A DNA stretch of 5,749 bases from Eggerthellaceae bacterium (GCA_003452695.1 DMNP01000413.1:1-5749); one strand, 5' to 3'; numbered from the stretch's first letter, positions 1-4,951 are shown. Notes: generated from the letters alone by a model not told the origin. Program-made: numbers and translations.

Positions 1-530
1 TCCCACTGCGCGCGGTTGCAGCAGCGCAGGTTGAAGAAGTGCAGCAGCTCGCGGATGTTCATGGTCACGACGATTTTCGTCTCTGCCGCGTTGGGCAGGA
101 TGTAGCGCGCGTCCTCGGCGGGGATGCCGGCTTCCAGGAACGCCTGGTAGGTTTCGATGGTCTTGGATATCATCTCGTCGAACAGGTGGCTGGCCTCGTC
201 GTTTTCGGCAATCGAAGCGGGCTTCACCACATCCAGGCCCTCGGCGAACTTCACGTAGCGCTGGCTTTGCTGGTTGAACGACGCCAAACGGTGGCGCACC
301 AGCTGGTGCGTGAGCGCGCGCGATACGCCGTCGATGGCGAAGGTGTAGCTGGCGTGTTCGAGCGTGGACAGGTGCCCGCTGGCCAATATTGTGGCAAGGA
401 CCTTGCGTATCCCCTCGTCTGAAAGCGATTCCATAAGCTCGCTCGCACCGATGGGCGCATAGCACAGGCGCGCGGCCGTGGCCACGGCGCGTTCCGGCTC
501 GGGAGTGTGGTACAGAAGCTCTACCTGCAT
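1..530 (-). CDS. thyX: Flavin-dependent thymidylate synthase ThyX, 5' part (C-terminus outside window)
   Basis: ThyX makes dTMP from dUMP using methylene-tetrahydrofolate, FAD and NADPH in the cytoplasm, replacing ThyA. The visible part is 176 residues starting MQVELLYHTPEPE. The family signature RHRxxSxNxxSxRY is complete at residues 79-92 (R79 H80 R81, S84, N86, S89, R91, Y92). Further family landmarks are LEHASYTFAI at 57-66, ARYILPNA at 141-148, and FNLRCCNRAQW at 166-176, whose R169 matches the dUMP-binding arginine of the family. The ATG at 530 is preceded by a GAGAGG Shine-Dalgarno about 8 bases away. Typical family length is 210-250 residues, so roughly the last quarter is missing past base 1. 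No frameshift is seen. The gene is transcribed away from the methyltransferase gene, across a 458-base divergent spacer. The signature leaves little doubt about identity. Confidence 0.96.
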   Translation of the reverse strand, partial: MQVELLYHTPEPERAVATAARLCYAPIGASELMESLSDEGIRKVLATILASGHLSTLEHASYTFAIDGVSRALTHQLVRHRLASFNQQSQRYVKFAEGLDVVKPASIAENDEASHLFDEMISKTIETYQAFLEAGIPAEDARYILPNAAETKIVVTMNIRELLHFFNLRCCNRAQW

Positions 531-611
531 GGTTGCGTCCTCTCGCTCGGCTTTTGAAGCAATGCACCCGACGAGGTCGGACGCATCGCCAGTCGCATGC
601 ATCACCCGATG

Positions 612-617
612 ATTATA
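612..617 (-). promoter_or_regulatory. Candidate -10 box of the thyX promoter
   Basis: A perfect TATAAT lies on the minus strand, in an otherwise GC-rich spacer. It would start transcription near 605, giving a leader of about 75 bases before the thyX ATG. No convincing -35 box is present at 16-18 bases (GGCGAG at 17) and no TGn extension precedes it, so this is supported by the -10 box and its position only. Confidence 0.5.
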
Positions 618-660
618 CGCCCATCTTGAGCGAACTCGCCGATCGCAGCAGAGTTGCCGG

Positions 661-758
661 CGGAGCGACGCATGGGTTTCAGTTTGCAAGGCCGACGAGC
701 CGGGGCGACGCACCGGGGCGACGCGCGGGGCAACGCTTTTCGCGCGCGGGGCCAACGC
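661..758. repeat. Iteron-like repeat, consensus CGGGGCGACGC
   Basis: The 11-mer CGGGGCGACGC occurs exactly at 701-711 and 714-724. One-mismatch copies lie at 661-671 (CGGAGCGACGC) and 726-736 (CGGGGCAACGC), and a copy with an inserted base at 747-758. The three central copies are spaced 13 and 12 bases, about one helical turn. The array sits upstream of thyX between its -10 candidate and the C-rich element copy at 731-804. It could be a protein-binding array or local duplication in GC-rich DNA. Confidence 0.6.
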
Positions 759-804
759 ACGGGGCGGGGAAAGGGGATTCGGGTTTGGCTTCGGCTCTGC
801 TTTA
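731..804 (-). repeat. C-rich dispersed element, copy B (upstream of thyX)
   Basis: Read on the minus strand, 800-761 matches plus-strand 3552-3591 at 36 of 40 bases without gaps. The match continues less closely to an AAAAG at 740-736. The shared core runs AGCCGAAGC, then CCCGAATCCCC, then a pyrimidine stretch ending CCCCGCCCC. The plus strand of this copy, 761-783, has the runs GGGG-C-GGGG-AAA-GGGG-ATTC-GGG, a textbook G-quadruplex pattern. The C-rich strand is the sense strand of thyX. Confidence 0.85.
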
Positions 805-835
805 GGGTTCATCAGGAAATGTGCGCTGTAGAATC

Positions 836-894
836 GCCTTGCCCCTCTCCCCTCTCCCCTCTCCCCGTCCCGTCGCAGGCCTGCGCGCTAAAAG
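836..894 (+). repeat. C-rich dispersed element, copy C, with CCCCTCT tandem repeat (upstream of methyltransferase)
   Basis: Bases 842-866 are three tandem CCCCTCT units followed by CCCC. The 13 bases 855-867 are identical to 3575-3587 of copy A apart from the expansion. After a further 22 bases comes AAAAG at 890-894; the same step is 23-24 bases in copies A and B, and the stretch resembles copy B (CCCGT, GGCC, GCGCGC, AAAAG in order). The minus strand has four G4 runs with AGA loops, a perfect G-quadruplex pattern. The C-rich strand is the sense strand of the downstream methyltransferase gene. Confidence 0.75.
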
Positions 895-909
895 CAAGCA
901 CGGATTCGC

Positions 910-942
910 CAGGTAACCTCCGCCCATCGTGCACGTTACCTG
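910..942. promoter_or_regulatory. Candidate operator, inverted repeat CAGGTAAC-N17-GTTACCTG
   Basis: Two perfect 8-base arms (910-917 and 935-942) are separated by 17 bases. The right arm runs into the extended -10 promoter of the methyltransferase gene, and its GTTAC core is repeated inverted as GTAAC at 950-954. This placement suits a repressor-type operator covering the promoter. It could also form a hairpin if transcribed from further upstream. Confidence 0.55.
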
Positions 943-949
943 ATAGGAT
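941..949 (+). promoter_or_regulatory. Candidate extended -10 promoter of the methyltransferase gene
   Basis: TGA followed directly by TAGGAT gives an extended -10 element. The predicted start is near 956, leaving a leader of about 33 bases with the Shine-Dalgarno near its end. No good -35 box is seen, which is acceptable for extended -10 promoters. Confidence 0.5.
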
Positions 950-988
950 GTAACAGGATGGTTCGCGCGGATAGAGGAAGGCGGACGC

Positions 989-1855
989 ATGGGCGAATAC
1001 GAATCGTTGCTGACGACAACCGACTGGAACGAGGAATGGAAGCGGCTTCAGGTGGCTCGCAAGCATGCCGACGACCCCGCCGTGTGGGACGAGAAGGCCA
1101 AGACCTTCCCCGTGAAGCACGGCAGCCAGGAAGGCTACGTGCGCATGTTTCTGGATCTTGCCGGCGTGATGCCCGGCGAGACCGTGTTGGACATGGGCTG
1201 CGGGACGGGCGCGCTGGCAACGCCGCTCGCGCAGGCGGGCAACCGGGTTATCGCCTGCGACTTTTCGCGCGGAATGCTGGACGTCATGCGGGCCGACCAG
1301 CAGTCGCTAGGCGTTTCGGGAGTCGAGGCGCGCCTGATGGGCTGGGCCGATGACTGGGATGCGTGCGGAATAGGCCCCGACAGCGTGGACGTGGCGCTGG
1401 CATCGCGCTCCATTGCCACCGACGACCTGCGTGCTGCGCTGATGAAGCTTGACCGGGTCGCCCGCCGGCGCGTGTGCATCACCCTGCCCTGCGGGCCGTC
1501 GCCGCGCACCGACGAGCGGCTGTTGCAGGCAGCCGGCTTGGACAGGCGGCTCGGGCGCGACTTCCTGTACGCCTTCAACATATTGGCAGCTGCGGGCATC
1601 AACCCCGAGGTGGCATACATCCCCAGCGTGCGCATGGAACTGTACGAAAGCTTCGAGGACGCCTGCACGGGCTTCGCGAAAATCGTGACCGACGCCGTGC
1701 GCGAGCTGGTGGACGAAGACGAGCTGGCGGCGATTCCCGGGCGGATGCGCGGCTGGCTTACCGACAACCTCATACAGGACGAACGGGGTTTCCACCTGTC
1801 CGAGGACCGGAAAGTGACGTGGGCGTTCATCGCCTGGGAACCGCGCATCTCATAG
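989..1855 (+). CDS. Class I SAM-dependent methyltransferase, substrate unknown
   Basis: A 288-residue soluble protein. Residues 66-74 form the glycine-rich SAM-binding loop (VLDMGCGTG), and VIACDFSRGML at 87-97 is the second strand, whose acidic D91 is expected to bind the SAM ribose. DSVDVALASRSI at 131-142 fits the motif-II strand after the fold's third helix. An N-terminal cap of about 60 residues (W13 and W17 in DWNEEW, W33 and D34 in VWDEKA) and a C-terminal region of about 100 residues lie outside the Rossmann core and probably set the substrate. The ATG at 989 is preceded by GAGGAAGG at good spacing. The gene stands alone: its upstream neighbour is divergent and its downstream neighbour convergent. 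It has its own promoter and a possible operator. Small-molecule methylation is the general expectation; the substrate cannot be read from the sequence. Confidence 0.88.
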   Translation: MGEYESLLTTTDWNEEWKRLQVARKHADDPAVWDEKAKTFPVKHGSQEGYVRMFLDLAGVMPGETVLDMGCGTGALATPLAQAGNRVIACDFSRGMLDVMRADQQSLGVSGVEARLMGWADDWDACGIGPDSVDVALASRSIATDDLRAALMKLDRVARRRVCITLPCGPSPRTDERLLQAAGLDRRLGRDFLYAFNILAAAGINPEVAYIPSVRMELYESFEDACTGFAKIVTDAVRELVDEDELAAIPGRMRGWLTDNLIQDERGFHLSEDRKVTWAFIAWEPRIS

Positions 1856-1886
1856 GAGCATTCACGAAATCCTGAAGAAACGCCTG

Positions 1887-2034
1887 TTGTACGGAACGCG
1901 AACCGCCATAAAGCTGCTTTGTACGGAATATGACGGCAGAAACCTGCAATGAACGGTGAGGTTTCTGCCTTTCGAGCTCCGTACAAGGCGTTTTCATGCC
2001 GTGAACCACGAGTTTTTCAGGGCAAATTCCGTAC
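1887..2034. repeat. Nested palindromic repeat region built on GTACGGA arms
   Basis: TTGTACGGAA occurs at 1887-1896 and 1919-1928; inverted copies are TCCGTACAA at 1978-1986 and TTCCGTAC at 2027-2034. At the centre is a perfect 11-bp stem, GGCAGAAACCT (1935-1945) with AGGTTTCTGCC (1959-1969), around a 13-base loop. The inner arms are symmetric about the stem centre near 1952. The arm at 1877-1895 (GAAACGCC, TG, TTGTACGGA) also pairs with 1978-1995, so two outer pairings compete. The region lies between two convergent genes and has no Shine-Dalgarno-supported ORF. It may be a dispersed palindromic element or an extended termination structure. Confidence 0.75.
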
Positions 2035-2120
2035 TGAGGCGATTTGAGACGTTTTACATCGCAAATAATGATTCGAGGAATACTTGGCCAGGCCACGAGA
2101 AGATCGAGCACCTGAACAGA

Positions 2121-2149
2121 GAAAGAGCCCGGGCGAACCGGGCTCTTTC
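2121..2149 (-). terminator. Intrinsic terminator of rpmE, probably bidirectional
   Basis: A perfect 12-bp stem, GAAAGAGCCCGG with CCGGGCTCTTTC, closes a 5-base loop. It begins about 40 bases after the rpmE stop codon on the minus strand, where the stem end and following bases read TTTCTCTGTTC. On the plus strand the stem also ends in CTCTTTCT, so it may serve the convergent methyltransferase transcript too. Confidence 0.8.
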
Positions 2150-2188
2150 TATGCACTATCTCGTTTGTGGAAACGCTGCGGGCTTCGC

Positions 2189-2671
2189 CTATTCGGCAGC
2201 CTCTTCGGCAGGGGCCTCTTCGGCGGCAACCTCGGCAGCAGCAGCCTCGGCGGCTTCGGCCACTTCAGCGGCTTCGGTAGCGGCTTCAGCCTTGGCGGCT
2301 TCGGCGGCTTCCTTCTCGGCCCTCTCGGCAGCCCTCTTGGCGAATTCCTCGGCGCGCTTCGCCTTCTCGGCGGCCTTGGCCTCGCGCTCGGCCTTGCGCT
2401 TCTCCTCGGCAGCGGCCACTTCGGCGGCACGCTTGGCCTTGCGCTCCGCCTCGCGGGCGGCAACCAGGTCGGTTGCGGAGCCGAACTTGTCGGCGAAACG
2501 CTGCACGCGTCCGCCGGTGTCCACGAACTTCTGCTGGCCCGTGTAGAACGGGTGGCAAGCGTTGCAGATTTCAACGCGCAGCTCGGGCTTGGTGGCACGC
2601 GTCTGGAACGTGTTGCCGCAGCTGCACGTTACCGTGCAATCCATATAATCCGGATGAATTCCCTGTTTCAT
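2189..2671 (-). CDS. rpmE: Ribosomal protein bL31 with long Ala/Glu/Lys-rich C-terminal extension
   Basis: bL31 is a large-subunit protein bridging the subunits at the central protuberance. Residues 1-64 are the conserved domain: MKQGIHPDY start, [11 protein letters not shown] at 16-26, [19 protein letters not shown] at 30-48, and [12 protein letters not shown] at 53-64. C16, C18, C36 and C39 form the zinc-binding set, so this is the zinc-containing form. Usual length is 65-90 residues; here it is 160. Residues 71-127 are a mixed-charge, Ala-rich helix or coiled coil. Residues 128-160 contain only Ala, Glu, Thr, Val, Lys-free and Arg-free, with one Pro. The ATG at 2671 follows AAGGGAG at good spacing; an upstream in-frame ATG at 2728 overlaps the promoter and is rejected. 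The gene is followed by a strong terminator and has its own promoter, so it is probably monocistronic. Confidence 0.96.
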   Translation of the reverse strand: MKQGIHPDYMDCTVTCSCGNTFQTRATKPELRVEICNACHPFYTGQQKFVDTGGRVQRFADKFGSATDLVAAREAERKAKRAAEVAAAEEKRKAEREAKAAEKAKRAEEFAKRAAERAEKEAAEAAKAEAATEAAEVAEAAEAAAAEVAAEEAPAEEAAE

Positions 2672-2680
2672 TTCTGGTTC

Positions 2681-2720
2681 TCCCTTTCTGCCTTGGTTTC
2701 CGACCAAGGCCAAGACAAGC
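2681..2720 (-). promoter_or_regulatory. Hairpin leader of rpmE, candidate ribosomal-protein leader
   Basis: A perfect 8-bp stem (GCCTTGGT with ACCAAGGC, 5-base loop, 2690-2710) lies just upstream of the AAGGGAG ribosome binding site. The predicted transcript begins near 2720, so the leader is about 49 bases and holds little else. Autoregulatory L31 leaders are known in several bacterial groups, and the position fits one in which bL31 binds its own mRNA. The class was not checked against a covariance model. Confidence 0.55.
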
Positions 2721-2726
2721 CTTTGC

Positions 2727-2735
2727 ATGATAGCA
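2727..2735 (-). promoter_or_regulatory. Candidate extended -10 promoter of rpmE
   Basis: On the minus strand TGC is followed directly by TATCAT. The start would be near 2720, immediately ahead of the rpmE leader hairpin. No -35 box is evident. The form closely matches TGC-TATGAT upstream of the PAP2 gene. Confidence 0.6.
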
Positions 2736-2850
2736 CAGCCCCCGATTTGCCCTGCGGGCTACGCGACTTCTTCACAATGCGCGACTATCGCAGAACTGCC
2801 CATGACTTGGCGGGCGGTCGCACACGGTTGCCGGGCGCAGTCCGGGAAGG

Positions 2851-3345
2851 CTACAGGACGAAGAAGCCGACAAGGCCGCAGAGCGCAGACAGGACGGCTG
2901 CGGCGGCTACGTCGCGCGGGAAATGCACGCCGCCGACGATGCGCGTGAAGGCAACGACGGCGCAGGCGACGAAGCCCAGGGCTCCCCAGAGCGGGTTCAG
3001 CCAGGCAAGCGCGAAGGCGATGATGACGGCGCTGGCAATATGGCGGCTCGGCAGGGAAAGGCCGCGGGTATCTTTGCGTATGATGGGGTCGATGTCGAAC
3101 TGTTCGTAGGGGCGCGGCGCATCCAGCAGTTTGCGCACAACGGTAACCAGAAGAAACGTCGCCAGGGGCACGAGCACCGCACGCAGGATGCGCGCATCCT
3201 GGCATACCGCCAGCCACGCGAGCGCCCCACCGTAGCCGCACGCCACTAGAGCCACGAGCCCACGGTCCAGCAAGCCGACGACCCGGCGCGCAGCATCGCT
3301 CCGGAAAGGGGCTGAAATATGTTCGTACCATTCCGCGTATCCCAC
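2851..3345 (-). CDS. PAP2-family membrane phosphatase (type 2 phosphatidic acid phosphatase-like)
   Basis: PAP2 enzymes hydrolyse lipid phosphates such as phosphatidate, phosphatidylglycerophosphate or undecaprenyl pyrophosphate through a phospho-histidine intermediate. From a GTG start the protein has 164 residues. The three active-site motifs are present in order: RKLLDAPRP at 71-79, PSRH at 99-102 (nucleophile-assisting H102), and TRIVGGVHFPRD at 134-145 (R135, nucleophile H141, D145). Position 71 of the first motif is Arg where the family has Lys. Hydrophobic stretches near 29-48, 54-70, 104-118, 121-137 and 147-163 suggest five membrane segments. The open frame extends to an ATG at 3456, but that part carries a C-rich element copy and reads unlike protein. 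The GTG at 3345 sits where transcription should begin. Substrate is undetermined. It lies 179 bases upstream of rpmE, which has its own promoter. Confidence 0.85.
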   Translation of the reverse strand: MGYAEWYEHISAPFRSDAARRVVGLLDRGLVALVACGYGGALAWLAVCQDARILRAVLVPLATFLLVTVVRKLLDAPRPYEQFDIDPIIRKDTRGLSLPSRHIASAVIIAFALAWLNPLWGALGFVACAVVAFTRIVGGVHFPRDVAAAAVLSALCGLVGFFVL

Positions 3346-3351
3346 GCGCCC

Positions 3352-3360
3352 ATCATAGCA
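3352..3360 (-). promoter_or_regulatory. Candidate extended -10 promoter giving a leaderless PAP2 mRNA
   Basis: On the minus strand TGC is followed directly by TATGAT. Counting the last T of the box as -7 puts +1 exactly on the G of the GTG at 3345. No Shine-Dalgarno precedes that GTG, consistent with a leaderless message. A -35 box is not seen. Confidence 0.55.
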
Positions 3361-3411
3361 AAGGCGGCGATGGAGCGCTGTGCGGCACTCGCACATCCCG
3401 CGCATCCCGCA

Positions 3412-3450
3412 GTTACTTTTCTGCGGCCGGGGCAGCGGCGGGGACGGGAA
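3412..3450 (-). repeat. C-rich dispersed element, copy D (upstream of PAP2 gene)
   Basis: Read on the minus strand it ends in AAAAGTAAC (3420-3412), the same nine bases as the end of copy A (3611-3619). The preceding bases (CCCGTCCCCGCCGCTG, then GGCC) follow copy A with small differences, including a shared CCGCTG. The plus strand has only three runs of three or more G, so its quadruplex pattern is weaker. The C-rich strand is the sense strand of the PAP2 gene. Copies D and A are inverted relative to each other. Confidence 0.75.
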
Positions 3451-3546
3451 GATCACGTGAATAAAACCGCCTGGTCGTTATATTCAGTGCGCGCAACTGA
3501 CCTGCGGGATGTCAACGGTGGTTTAACATAGAGTTCCCGATAAATA
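3451..3546. other. Intergenic stretch between copies D and A
   Basis: This AT-richer piece separates the two inverted element copies. It holds TTAACA at 3523-3528 with TACTAA 16 bases on, a poor promoter match, and TATATT at 3479-3484 with no -35 partner. I see no gene and no convincing signal in it. Confidence 0.5.
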
Positions 3547-3619
3547 CTAAGGCAAAGCCGAAGCTAAGCCCGAATCCCCTCTCCCCGCCCCCACCGCTGG
3601 CCGGGCCATGAAAAGTAAC
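3547..3619 (+). repeat. C-rich dispersed element, copy A (upstream of acyl-CoA dehydrogenase)
   Basis: Bases 3552-3591 match the minus strand of 761-800 at 36 of 40. The core is CCC-GAAT-CCCC-TCT-CCCC-G-CCCCC at 3569-3592, so the minus strand carries a perfect G-quadruplex pattern. The element ends in AAAAGTAAC at 3611-3619. The C-rich strand is the sense strand of the acyl-CoA dehydrogenase gene. Confidence 0.85.
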
Positions 3620-3628
3620 TTTTTGACA
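3611..3628 (+). promoter_or_regulatory. Palindrome AAAAGT-A-ACTTTT abutting a TTGACA box
   Basis: The 13-bp palindrome at 3611-3623 overlaps by one base a perfect TTGACA at 3623-3628, which could be a -35 box. The best -10 partner, TTCATG at 3645-3650 (16-base spacer), is weak. The layout suggests an operator next to a promoter for the acyl-CoA dehydrogenase unit, but the promoter half is uncertain. Confidence 0.45.
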
Positions 3629-3703
3629 GCCTCCTGCGCCAGGCTTCATGGGCAGTTTCCGAATCTGACCAACGACGCAGAAGGCAGCGCAGGCGGGGCA
3701 TCA

Positions 3704-3731
3704 TATACTTGCAGTTGGATAGAACCTATCC
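3704..3731 (+). promoter_or_regulatory. Candidate -10 box TATACT with palindrome GGATAG-AAC-CTATCC at the start point
   Basis: TATACT at 3704-3709 predicts a start near 3716. A perfect 6-3-6 palindrome occupies 3717-3731, exactly at the first transcribed bases, and could be an operator or a 5' stem. There is no good -35 box. The Shine-Dalgarno and start codon follow 30-40 bases later. Confidence 0.5.
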
Positions 3732-3768
3732 GCAATCTGCCAGAAGCCTGACGAGAAGGGACGAGAAA

Positions 3769-4929
3769 ATGGACTTCCGCCTAACGGACGAACAGGAGCT
3801 GCTCGTCGACAGCATAAAGGAGTTCTGCGAGCGCTACACCAGCGAGGAGCAGATCCGCGAGATGTACGAAAACCACCAGATGAGCGAAGAGCTGACCTCC
3901 GCCTGGATGGAAAACGGCTTCGGGTTGATGGGCATCCCCGAGAAATACGAGGGCATCGACACCGACCTGGTAACGCTCGGCCTGCTGACCGAGGAGTTCG
4001 CGCATTACTCCGGCTGCATGCTGCCCACGTTGAACAACGCGCTGGCCATGCGCGACTTCATCGATTTCGGAGCCACCGACGAGCAAATTGCCGAAGCCAT
4101 GGAAAACTACATGGAAAGCGGCCAGCCCATCTTCTCGCTGGGATTCTCCGAGCCGGCAGCGGGGTCCGACAACCAGGCCATGACCTGCGTCACCCGCAAG
4201 CAGGAAGACGGCACCTACAAGCTGAGCGGCCAGAAGACCTGGGTAACGCAGGGCGAAGTGTTCCCGAACGTGCTGGTCATCGCCAAGGACGAGGACCCGG
4301 CGCGCGAGAACCGCAGCATGTCGATGTGGATCGTGCCGCGCGACACCCCCGGCCTCTCCACCGCGCCGCTGCACAAGATCGGCAACAAGGTGGCCGCGTT
4401 CTGCGAGATGTACTTCGACGACGTCGTGCTGACCGAGGACATGCGCATCGGCGAGCCGGGCAAGGGCTTCTTCAACCTGATGAAGAATTTCGAGACCGAG
4501 CGCTGCCTTATCGTGGCGCAGTGCATCGGCACGGCGCAGGCCGCCATGGACGACGCCGCCGCCTACGTGACCGAGCGCCAGACGTTCGGGCGCCCGATAG
4601 CCGATTACCAGCTTATCCAGCTGAAGCTGACCGAGATGGAAATCGCGCTGCAGAACTCGCGCAACATGTTGTACAAGACGCTCTGGAAGATGGACAACGA
4701 CGAATCGGTGCGCATCGATTCGGCCCTGCTGAAGTACTACGCCGTGAAGGCGTGCGTGGAGGTGGCATCGCAGGCCATGCAGATCTTCGGCGGCCTGGGC
4801 TACACCACCGAAACGCGCATCGGGCGCATCTGGACCGACCTGCGCGGCATGCAGATTGCCGGCGGCACCGACGAGATCATGGTCTACATTGCAGGCCGCC
4901 AGCTGGCCAAGCAGTACGCACGCTCGTAG
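3769..4929 (+). CDS. Acyl-CoA dehydrogenase, CaiA (crotonobetainyl-CoA reductase)-like flavoprotein
   Basis: A 386-residue FAD enzyme that oxidises or reduces the alpha-beta bond of an acyl-CoA, exchanging electrons with an electron-transfer flavoprotein. E. coli CaiA is about 380 residues, and MDFRLTDEQEL at the start and YQLIQLKL near 280 resemble it. SEPAAGSD at 127-134 is the flavin/substrate loop. Also present are ERQTFGRPI at 269-277, MQIFGGLGY at 337-345 and GGTDEI at 365-370. The usual catalytic Glu just before the GT of this last motif is Gly here (G365), while E244 in ETERC matches the alternative base position of isovaleryl-CoA dehydrogenase. The ATG at 3769 follows GAAGGGA at good spacing; the in-frame ATG at 3709 lies in the promoter. 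The CoA-transferase gene follows after 87 bases, suggesting an operon. The acid substrate is unknown. Confidence 0.92.
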   Translation: MDFRLTDEQELLVDSIKEFCERYTSEEQIREMYENHQMSEELTSAWMENGFGLMGIPEKYEGIDTDLVTLGLLTEEFAHYSGCMLPTLNNALAMRDFIDFGATDEQIAEAMENYMESGQPIFSLGFSEPAAGSDNQAMTCVTRKQEDGTYKLSGQKTWVTQGEVFPNVLVIAKDEDPARENRSMSMWIVPRDTPGLSTAPLHKIGNKVAAFCEMYFDDVVLTEDMRIGEPGKGFFNLMKNFETERCLIVAQCIGTAQAAMDDAAAYVTERQTFGRPIADYQLIQLKLTEMEIALQNSRNMLYKTLWKMDNDESVRIDSALLKYYAVKACVEVASQAMQIFGGLGYTTETRIGRIWTDLRGMQIAGGTDEIMVYIAGRQLAKQYARS

Positions 4930-4951
4930 CATCCGCACGCAATGCATCAGC

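Noticed and set aside
39..422. A 127-codon plus-strand frame at the left edge
   Set aside because: It lies antisense to thyX, which has its complete signature on the minus strand.
842..866. CRISPR array or polypurine triplex tract
   Set aside because: Seven-base units without spacers are not CRISPR. Triplex formation is possible but has no support beyond the strand asymmetry.
533..953. Small plus-strand frames in the thyX/methyltransferase spacer
   Set aside because: They have no plausible ribosome binding site, low-complexity translation, and run through the iteron array and dispersed elements.
1135..1986. A 283-codon minus-strand frame
   Set aside because: Antisense to the methyltransferase, whose SAM-binding motif and Shine-Dalgarno mark the plus strand as coding; it also reads through the palindromic region.
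2084..3109. A 341-codon plus-strand frame with Gly/Leu/Ser-rich repeats
   Set aside because: It is the complement of the rpmE Ala/Glu/Lys tail and the 3' part of the PAP2 gene; the repetitive look comes from the antisense of Ala and Glu codons.
3523..3550. TTAACA plus TACTAA as a promoter for the acyl-CoA dehydrogenase
   Set aside because: The -10 match is only about half of consensus, and the start would lie more than 200 bases upstream of the gene and within element copy A.
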